Source: Pedosphaera sp.
GTDB lineage: Bacteria > Verrucomicrobiota > Verrucomicrobiia > Limisphaerales > UBA9464
Direction of reading: 5' to 3'
Length of the DNA stretch: 13,831 nucleotides
Assembly (NCBI GenBank): GCA_009695405.1
Contig: SIAZ01000079.1
Location: 1 to 13,831, forward strand
The notes beneath the pieces were generated by a model. The model had not been told where the DNA came from and ran no database searches. It saw only the letters and a program-made list of their open reading frames with translations. Positions 8,111-13,831 of the stretch are shown here, in pieces (within the stretch, counting starts at the first letter, position 1; the number at the start of each line of letters is the position of its first letter). The translations under genes and the position numbers were made by a program.

Positions 8111-10003
8111 ATGATATCGATTAGATTCTCTCCTAAAACTGTAGTTTTGACCCTCAGTCTTGTTTTAGTTACTTGGATCTCGCGCGCTGCTGATGAGTCG
8201 CCAAAAAAGACGCTTTTTCTTCCTAAAAGCCCGGTGGCCGCTGCTTATGTTCTCGCCCGTTTGTCCAATAAAGAATTAATCGAAGCACCCCGTAGCGAAT
8301 TTGTTTATGTCGCCCTGATTCAAAGGGCTGGGCTCGATCGCAAATACCGATTGGAAGCTCTCGAAGGCCTCGCCAAAGTTCGCGGTACAGACACGCTCTC
8401 AGAACTCATTGTCGCGATGTCGGATCTCGACCAAAAAGGAGAAGAAAGTATTCCTGTTCTGCGTGAACTCATCGTTTTGTTAGTCCAAATTCCCTCGACA
8501 GATCTTACCAGAAAACGTGCCAATCTAGAAACGTTGGCGACTCAGAGTCAGCTTCCTTTGGGGCGTCAGGCAGGTTACGCCGCTTTGTTAACCTCCGATC
8601 GCGCTATCCAGTCAATGCTGCAGTCTGTGGAATCAGATTCTGCTAAGTATGAGGATCTCATCCTCTCCGTGTCTCTCCTTCGCGATCCCGCTCTTCGAGG
8701 TGGCTTTTATTCAATCCTACAACCGCTAATCACTAAGACCGACGCGGATCAACTGCGCCGCGCAGCTATTACAGCCATTGTTGCTGTCCCTGGTCACGAA
8801 AGTGAGGTCTTCACTGCTCTGGCAACCTTGGTGAAAGCTGGGATCGAACGGGCTGTCACTGTCGACTCGATCCAAAGGATTCCTCGCAAATTTTGGTCCA
8901 AGGAACAGTCTGGACCTTTGTTGTCGCATTTAATGACTTCCCTCAAGGAAATGCCCGACGATCAACGGACTGGACCTGAAGCAACGAGCCAATTCCAGTT
9001 GGCATCGGATCTCCTGCTTTTACTTCCACAAGAGTCATCCAAAGAGGCTGCCAAGGCCTTGCGTGCAGTGGGAGTGAGTGTGTTCGTTCTTCGGACTGTT
9101 CACGAACAAATGATTTACGATAAGACCCTGTTAGTCGTTGAAGCGGGTAAACCGGTGGAGATCATCCTGATGAACGAAGATACCATGCCTCACAATCTAG
9201 TTATTGTGACCCCAGGATCGGCCGAGGTGATTGGTAAAGCGGCAGAAAAAATGGGGGCTGAATCCGATGCTCAAGGCCGGACTTATGTGCCTGACTCAGA
9301 TAAAATTTTTCAGGCAACAAAAATGATTGAAGCGGGGCAACAGGGAAAACTCAGTTTCATGGCTCCCTCGGAACCGGGGGAGTATACCTATCTTTGTACC
9401 TTTCCGGGTCACTCAATACGTATGCAGGGAACTTTGGTCATAGTGAAAGACGTGGAGGCTTACCTCGCCAGTCGATCGCTCATCGCTGAACCGAAAGTCA
9501 CCGAGTGGACGCCATCTGATTTCACCGGTCTCTTGGATAAATCGAGCGCGACTCGGAATCTTGCTGGTGGCAAAGAAAACTTCACAAAGTTGGCTTGTGT
9601 CCAATGTCACAAATTAGGACAAGAAGGAGCGGCGTATGGGCCCGAGCTTACCGATGCCTTAAAACGGATGAAGATGGACCGAGCTTCGCTGCTGACCGAA
9701 ATTCTAGAGCCTTCAAAAGTCATCGGCGACCGCTACAAAAACTACAGCTTTGAATTAACCAACGGCGATGAATTGGCGGGTATGATTATGAAAGAAGATG
9801 CTGAAAGTCTTACTGTTCAGACCGGCCCTTCAGATGCGTTGATTCAGACTCTTAAGAAAACTCAGATTAAAAAACGGGAACCGCAGACTTCGTCTTTAAT
9901 GCCGATGGGACTATTGAATTTACTGAGCAAGGAACAGGTTCTTGATTTGATAGGTTATATTGAGGCGGGCGGTAAATTATCGGATCATTCTCACGCTCAC
10001 TAA
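8111..10003 (+). CDS. Exported cupredoxin-cytochrome c fusion with HEAT-like N-terminus
   Basis: A 630-residue exported electron-transfer protein. Residues 1-27 are a signal peptide (RFSPK, hydrophobic core, cleavage near SRAA). Residues 40-320 are helical and HEAT/ARM-like. Residues 325-448 form a type-1 copper (plastocyanin/azurin/auracyanin-like) domain with all four ligands visible: H361 in TMPHNLVI, then C429, H434 and M438 in YLCTFPGHSIRMQG. Residues 485-622 are the Pirellula/Verrucomicrobium heme module (TIGR02603 type) with C496-V-Q-C499-H500, YGPELTDALKRM, SLLTEILEPSKVI and a likely axial Met at M597 in SSLMPMGLL. The C-terminus is His-rich (SDHSHAH). The gene is 68 nt after the dehydrogenase-like gene, so it supplies the heme domain that gene lacks and adds a copper centre; I infer they act together in the periplasm. 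ATG 8111 is the only start that keeps the signal peptide, although T6 precedes it. Confidence 0.9.
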   Translation: MISIRFSPKTVVLTLSLVLVTWISRAADESPKKTLFLPKSPVAAAYVLARLSNKELIEAPRSEFVYVALIQRAGLDRKYRLEALEGLAKVRGTDTLSELIVAMSDLDQKGEESIPVLRELIVLLVQIPSTDLTRKRANLETLATQSQLPLGRQAGYAALLTSDRAIQSMLQSVESDSAKYEDLILSVSLLRDPALRGGFYSILQPLITKTDADQLRRAAITAIVAVPGHESEVFTALATLVKAGIERAVTVDSIQRIPRKFWSKEQSGPLLSHLMTSLKEMPDDQRTGPEATSQFQLASDLLLLLPQESSKEAAKALRAVGVSVFVLRTVHEQMIYDKTLLVVEAGKPVEIILMNEDTMPHNLVIVTPGSAEVIGKAAEKMGAESDAQGRTYVPDSDKIFQATKMIEAGQQGKLSFMAPSEPGEYTYLCTFPGHSIRMQGTLVIVKDVEAYLASRSLIAEPKVTEWTPSDFTGLLDKSSATRNLAGGKENFTKLACVQCHKLGQEGAAYGPELTDALKRMKMDRASLLTEILEPSKVIGDRYKNYSFELTNGDELAGMIMKEDAESLTVQTGPSDALIQTLKKTQIKKREPQTSSLMPMGLLNLLSKEQVLDLIGYIEAGGKLSDHSHAH

Positions 10004-10146
10004 AATTATCGGAGCCTCCAATCAGTGCTGAGTGGTTCGCATATCGCTAAAATTTCCGAGTGGTTTTAAGGCGCTGTTTCTAAATCGTTGCGTTCTCAAG
10101 TGAAACAGGGCTTGTCCAACAGAGGTCCGTTGTATCAAATATATCC

Positions 10147-12864
10147 ATGAGCAAATCGAATCGATTTTTCTTTAGGTGGGCGGCGGTTAGCTTGATCGGT
10201 CTTGCGGGATGTCAGAGCGACCCCACGGATTCGGTCACATCGACGAACGGACGTGATTCGGAAACAGTGGGCCACAAGGCGGCAGGACGTGCGGTTGTTC
10301 CGGTCAACCAAGTTTTAACTCCCTTGGGCCGTCAGATCGAATTAACCGGCTTGAGGCCGCAGGCTCTCGCTCTTTCACCCGACGGTCGCCGTTTATTGGT
10401 TTCTGGTAAGACCAGTGAACTAGTTGTCATGGATCCACAGAGCGGAACGATTTTGCAACGGGTCCAATTACCGTCCGAAGACGCCAATGAGCCCAACCCG
10501 AGGGTGGCATCCGCTAACATTCTCAAGCCCGATCCCAAAGGGCAGGTTAGTTTTACTGGGTTAAAGTATTCTCCCGATGGTCACCGAGTTTTTCTCAGTA
10601 ATGTGAACGGCAGCCTAAAGGTATTCACGGTGGCCAAGGATGGCTCACTTCAGGCCTCTCACTCGATTCGACTCCCTGAAGCGGGTGCTGAACGGCGCAA
10701 GGATGAAATCCCTTCTGGCTTGGCCTTCAGTACCGATGGCCGGCGGCTTTATGTCTGTGCCAATTTGTCCAATCAGTTACTGGAATTGGACGCCGATTCT
10801 GGGGCGGTTCTTCGGCGCTTTCGAGTGGGTGTCGCCCCGTACGATGTGGTCTGTGTCGGCGATAAAGCTTACGTCAGTAATTGGGGTGGGAGACGTCCCG
10901 GACCGGATGATTTGAGCGGTCCAATTGGACGCGGAACCACAGTGAGGGTCGATCCGGTTCGGCATATTGCCAGCGAGGGCTCTGTCACCGTAATAGATCT
11001 TCACAGCCAGAAGCCGCGTGACTCTGTAGAAATCCTCACCGGACTTCATTCTTCGGCATTGGTGGTTTCACCGAATCAGCGATATGTCGTCTGTGCTAAT
11101 GCTGGATCGGATACTCTCAGCGTTTTAGAGACTCGCACGTATTCATTAGTGGAAACAATTTGGGCTAAAATCACCCCCGCTGATCTCTTGGGAGCCACTC
11201 CAAACGCTCTTGTTTTTGCCCCGAACGGTCGAACACTCTACGTGGCAAATGGTTCTCAGAACGCTATCGCTGTCATCCAATTTCACCCTAACAATCGAGC
11301 GTCAAAACTGACTGGATTAATTCCTGTGGGTTGGTTTCCCGGAGCCTTAGTCTATGATCAACCTCGTAAACAATTACTGGTTGCCAATATCAAAGGTTTG
11401 CCATCCCGCCCAAAGAGTCGGCAGTCAGAACCGGATGGATTTAATTCACATCACTATAATGGCACTGTTTCTTTTGTTCCTTTGCCTTCTAGAAAAGACC
11501 TTCCAAAACTTTCAGAAACAGTGACCCGCAATTTGCGACATGACGCCATTTTAACTTCACGATTACCGGCACGACCTGGCATTGCTCCCCGCCCTATCCC
11601 TGAACGCATTGGTGAACCGAGCGTCTTTAAATATGTCATCTATGTCATCAAAGAGAACCGCACTTTCGATCAGGTTTTAGGGGATGATTCTCGCGGTAAC
11701 GGACGCCCTGACTTATGTGTCTTTGGAGAAAAAATCACACCGAATCTTCACAAAATTGCCCGTGAATTTGTACTTTTAGATAACACCTATTGCTCCGGAA
11801 TATTAAGTGCCGATGGTCATCAGTGGTCTACTACCGCTTTTTCGACGGATTACATGGAGAAGTCCTTTGCAGGATTCCCTCGGAGTTACCCCGATGGTAT
11901 GGGTGAAGATGAGGCAGACGCTCTAGCGTATTCTTCATCAGGGTTCATCTGGGACAATGCGATCAAGCACGGGAAAACTTTTCGAGATTATGGTGAATTT
12001 GCCGCACCGACGGTGCGTTGGCGTGATCCAAAGAAAAAAGGGGAGCCTGATTTCTTGCCCTGTTATCGCACTTGGAAGGGGGACTCTTCGGAAGTTATTT
12101 TCTCTAGTTATCCAATGATTGAAACCCTTCGACCTTATATGCCAACCAACTATGTGGGTTGGGCAATGTCGGTTCCGGATCAATATCGGGCGGACTTTTT
12201 TATCGATGAACTCAAGCAGTTTGAAGCCACCGGCCAAATGCCGAATCTAACGCTAATCTGCCTCCCTAATGATCACACCAGCGGAACCTCTTTTGGTCAG
12301 CCAACTCCAGCTGCCTGTGTTGCCGATAATGATCTCGCCTTTGGTCGTATCGTCGAAGCAGTCAGTCATAGTCGTTTCTGGCCAGAGACTTTGATTGTTG
12401 CCATTGAAGACGATCCACAAGCAGGTTGGGATCATGTTAGCGGTTATCGAACCACTGCCTTCTGCGTGAGCCCTTATACCCGCCGTGGAGCGGTAATTTC
12501 TACCCAGTATAATACCACCAGCCTCATTCGTACTATTGGCCAAGTGCTTGGTATGAAACCGATGAATCAGTTCGATGCCAGTGCAACGCCGTTGACTGAT
12601 TGCTTTACCAATATCCCCAATTTTACCCCGTACACAGCTGTCCCAAACAATGTGCCACTTGACCAAATGAATCCCCCAGCTCACGCGCTTCGGGATCCGG
12701 TCCTCCGCCGTGATGCCGAAGTTTCTGCACGACTTAATTTTCGGGAGGTGGACCGAACCCCAGAAGATGTCCTCAATCGGATTCTTTGGAACGTTATGGC
12801 AGGGACGGAGCGGCCCTATCCGCAGTGGGCCGTCACGCCTGGCGGGGACGATGATGACGACTGA
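10147..12864 (+). CDS. Lipoprotein: YncE-like beta-propeller fused to alkaline-phosphatase-superfamily phosphoesterase
   Basis: A 905-residue probable lipoprotein. The signal ends in the lipobox LAGC (C22). Residues 60-450 form a YncE/YVTN-type propeller with repeated LxxSPDGRRLLV, LAFSTDGRRLYVCAN, LVVSPNQRYVVCAN and LVFAPNGRTLYVAN strands. Residues 493-820 are a phosphoesterase domain of the phospholipase C/acid phosphatase type in the alkaline phosphatase superfamily: IKENRTFDQVLGD (501-513), DNTYCSGILSADGHQW, PNDHTSG (707-713) and the metal-ligand block EDDPQAGWDHV (754-764). This two-domain architecture matches what is usually annotated as a bifunctional YncE/alkaline phosphatase protein. 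Substrate unknown; phosphodiesters or phosphomonoesters outside the inner membrane are plausible. The C-terminus is unusually acidic (GGDDDDD). It is 143 nt after the cupredoxin-heme gene, same strand, but a shared function is not evident. No Shine-Dalgarno before ATG 10147. Confidence 0.88.
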   Translation: MSKSNRFFFRWAAVSLIGLAGCQSDPTDSVTSTNGRDSETVGHKAAGRAVVPVNQVLTPLGRQIELTGLRPQALALSPDGRRLLVSGKTSELVVMDPQSGTILQRVQLPSEDANEPNPRVASANILKPDPKGQVSFTGLKYSPDGHRVFLSNVNGSLKVFTVAKDGSLQASHSIRLPEAGAERRKDEIPSGLAFSTDGRRLYVCANLSNQLLELDADSGAVLRRFRVGVAPYDVVCVGDKAYVSNWGGRRPGPDDLSGPIGRGTTVRVDPVRHIASEGSVTVIDLHSQKPRDSVEILTGLHSSALVVSPNQRYVVCANAGSDTLSVLETRTYSLVETIWAKITPADLLGATPNALVFAPNGRTLYVANGSQNAIAVIQFHPNNRASKLTGLIPVGWFPGALVYDQPRKQLLVANIKGLPSRPKSRQSEPDGFNSHHYNGTVSFVPLPSRKDLPKLSETVTRNLRHDAILTSRLPARPGIAPRPIPERIGEPSVFKYVIYVIKENRTFDQVLGDDSRGNGRPDLCVFGEKITPNLHKIAREFVLLDNTYCSGILSADGHQWSTTAFSTDYMEKSFAGFPRSYPDGMGEDEADALAYSSSGFIWDNAIKHGKTFRDYGEFAAPTVRWRDPKKKGEPDFLPCYRTWKGDSSEVIFSSYPMIETLRPYMPTNYVGWAMSVPDQYRADFFIDELKQFEATGQMPNLTLICLPNDHTSGTSFGQPTPAACVADNDLAFGRIVEAVSHSRFWPETLIVAIEDDPQAGWDHVSGYRTTAFCVSPYTRRGAVISTQYNTTSLIRTIGQVLGMKPMNQFDASATPLTDCFTNIPNFTPYTAVPNNVPLDQMNPPAHALRDPVLRRDAEVSARLNFREVDRTPEDVLNRILWNVMAGTERPYPQWAVTPGGDDDDD

Positions 12865-12894
12865 TTTTGAATTTGAAAAAAGGGTTAGGTGTAA

Positions 12895-13240
12895 GCGCCC
12901 AGTCTTTCTTCTCTCCTTGATGGGAGCAGATTCTCAAGCCCACCGTCGGAATTTCTTTGGTCTTGCTCTGCACTTGTTCGACATTCGCGTCTTGCTAATT
13001 GGGCTTTGCCGCTGCGAATAGCCTCCCTTTTAGAGCATAAATATCTTACCAACCGATAATGTTGGCGATGAAGGGAAAGCAGAGGTCCATGAAAGGTCCG
13101 AAGAATTCTTCCAAAGTGAATTTTCAAGCACCGTCGAATTGAATGGGATGCCTATTTCAGAATTAGATTTAACGGAGTGTGCCAGGATTTATGAACGCTT
13201 AACGTTGAGCGAGTGGCACCCGCTCCTCTCATTAGAATAG
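12895..13240 (+). pseudogene. Possible frame-broken gene remnant, unidentified
   Basis: Two plus-strand open frames overlap in a +1 relationship. The first, 12895-13059 (54 codons plus TAA), has no ATG and ends with a stretch such as RLANWALPLRIASLLEHKYL. The second, 13034-13240 (68 codons plus TAG), includes STVELNGMPISELDL and ends with ERLTLSEWHPLLSLE. Both have balanced amino-acid composition more like protein than chance, and a single frameshift in the shared 13034-13059 region would join them into about 115 residues. Neither frame has a good start or ribosome-binding site, and I recognise no family. It may also be two chance open frames. Confidence 0.28.
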
Positions 13241-13297
13241 AGAAGGAAATCAGATTTGAGAGAGTTTCTCGCGAAGTTCGAGGCGGCGGAAAGCGAC

Positions 13298-13328
13298 TCC
13301 GCGTTCTCAGCGCCTCAGCGCCTCAGCG
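13298..13328. repeat. Tandem octamer array, CTCAGCGC type
   Basis: CTCCGCGT is followed by TCTCAGCG, CCTCAGCG and CCTCAGCG, that is two exact copies and two degenerate copies of an 8-bp unit. It sits just after GCGGAAAGCGA. From memory, similar GC-rich strings built on CTCnGCG units are scattered in intergenic regions of several phyla including PVC bacteria and cyanobacteria. It is too short and spacer-free to be a CRISPR. Confidence 0.6.
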
Positions 13329-13711
13329 AAAGTAATCGGCTCACTGTCTCCAGGTGAAGCGGGAATGCCGCGGTTAAATGGCCGAACACGATCGACTGTC
13401 GTCCCTGTAGGTTTGGATCTGAGACCACATCTGCTGGCCCACTTTTGGCGAGCCAGATAGGAAGCCGATGAGGTGATTATTTTATCTGCGACTTTCAACG
13501 GGTAAGCATTCTGTTGAGGCGTCAGATTTTTGAACTTAGACAGCGAGCACGACAAGTTCGGCACTGAAGGAATCGATATCAGAAACTAGGATTGGCCAAG
13601 ATAGGAGTCGTATCAACTACAAGGTCAGATCGATCAAAGGAGAAACTATTTTGATGTGGAGCTTTTGTGCGAGGCGAGTCGGATTGCGGTGCATTCACAA
13701 GTTGTCGGTGA

Positions 13712-13831
13712 ATGAGCTGGACTACCGGTGGCAAAGAGCTCATAAAGCAGGGCGTGCTTAAAGAACTAGTATTGCAAGGGCGACGGATGGGATCTGAGGA
13801 AGTGGAGTGGTTACGGAGATGGATTGAGGAG
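13712..13831 (+). CDS. N-terminal fragment of a gene running off the window, possibly DUF4338/DruA-like or transposase-related
   Basis: Forty codons, open to the last base. The product starts MSWTTGGKELIKQGVLKE, then contains LQGRRMGSEEVEWLRRW and ends in IEE. An in-frame TGA directly precedes the ATG (13709-13711), so the N-terminus lies at or after 13712; GTG 13754 and ATG 13786 are alternative starts. The GRR segment followed by a charged helix (EEVEWLRRWIEE) recalls, from memory, the beginning of DUF4338/DruA-like proteins and related transposase-associated proteins, where a GR motif is followed by a helix and then an SR..L...LC..W block. That second block would lie outside the window, so the family is unproven. 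Coding-like composition makes a real gene likely; the name is a guess. Confidence 0.42.
   Translation, partial: MSWTTGGKELIKQGVLKELVLQGRRMGSEEVEWLRRWIEE

Larger units (their letters stand above)
12865..13711. other. Non-genic or decayed stretch
   Basis: About 850 nt without a convincing intact gene on either strand. It contains two coding-like plus-strand frames in different registers (12895-13240), an octamer tandem array (13298-13328), and a 36-codon plus-strand frame (13605-13715) whose TGA overlaps the ATG at 13712 in an ATGA arrangement. No hairpin terminator is obvious after the phosphoesterase gene, and no tRNA or CRISPR pattern was seen. The short overlapping frames suggest an eroded gene or mobile-element flank. 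Confidence 0.45.

Noticed and set aside
10105..10146. Possible sigma70-like promoter (TTGTCC, 15-nt spacer, TATCAA) before the phosphoesterase gene
   Set aside because: Spacing is short, both hexamers are poor matches, and the promoter consensus of this organism is unknown.
12885..13127. An 80-codon open frame on the minus strand
   Set aside because: Arginine-rich composition typical of an antisense shadow, opposite the more protein-like plus-strand frames, with no recognisable domain or ribosome-binding site.
13298..13328. Octamer array as a mini-CRISPR
   Set aside because: Units are 8 bp, directly adjacent and without spacers; no cas-like gene in the window.
13307..13564. An 85-codon minus-strand frame starting with GTG
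   Set aside because: It runs through the octamer repeat at its end, has no Shine-Dalgarno and no recognisable family; not strong enough to call a gene.
13605..13715. A 36-codon plus-strand frame (ends HSQVVGE) overlapping the ATG at 13712 by ATGA
   Set aside because: Looks protein-like and translationally coupled, but a frame this short is easily open by chance and has no start codon; mentioned only as context.

Overview
The window looks like a chromosomal segment from a Verrucomicrobiota-type bacterium (PVC superphylum). The strongest evidence is the pair of genes at 5403-8042 and 8111-10003. They carry the secreted dehydrogenase-like propeller and the heme-binding CxxCH module (TIGR02604/TIGR02603 type) that are greatly expanded in Verrucomicrobia and Planctomycetes. 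Base composition is balanced by eye. Almost no gene has a recognisable Shine-Dalgarno sequence, and several apparent starts are TTG.

Left block (1-5167, all minus strand, so read right to left): a VC0807-family membrane protein, an M20 metallopeptidase of the glutamate carboxypeptidase type, accA (carboxyltransferase alpha subunit), a type I mannose-6-phosphate isomerase, and a membrane-anchored TPR-like protein. accA and the isomerase are 21 nt apart and probably co-transcribed; the other gaps are about 80-140 nt. The TPR-like gene ends in an odd way: its frame stops at 84, while the +1 frame stays open to the window edge just past a perfect 11-nt match to the 16S anti-SD complement.

Centre and right block (5403-12864, all plus strand, divergent from the left block): three large exported proteins. 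The first has a degenerate SGNH-like N-terminus, a dehydrogenase-like beta-propeller and HEAT-type repeats. The second has a helical HEAT-like region, a complete type-1 copper cupredoxin and a mono-heme c domain. The third is a lipoprotein with a YncE/YVTN-type propeller fused to an alkaline-phosphatase-superfamily phosphoesterase. The first two together make up a split version of the single-chain PVC dehydrogenase-heme protein, with an added copper centre. A strong terminator-like hairpin lies between them, and its T-tract touches the start codon of the second gene. My inference is a periplasmic electron-transfer module: propeller/dehydrogenase to heme/copper carrier. The substrate cannot be told from sequence.

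Right edge (12865-13831): no intact gene over about 850 nt. It holds two coding-like open frames in different registers (possible gene remnant), a short tandem octamer array, and at the very edge the first 40 codons of a gene that continues outside the window and may be DUF4338/DruA-like or transposase-related. This part reads like accessory or decayed DNA.
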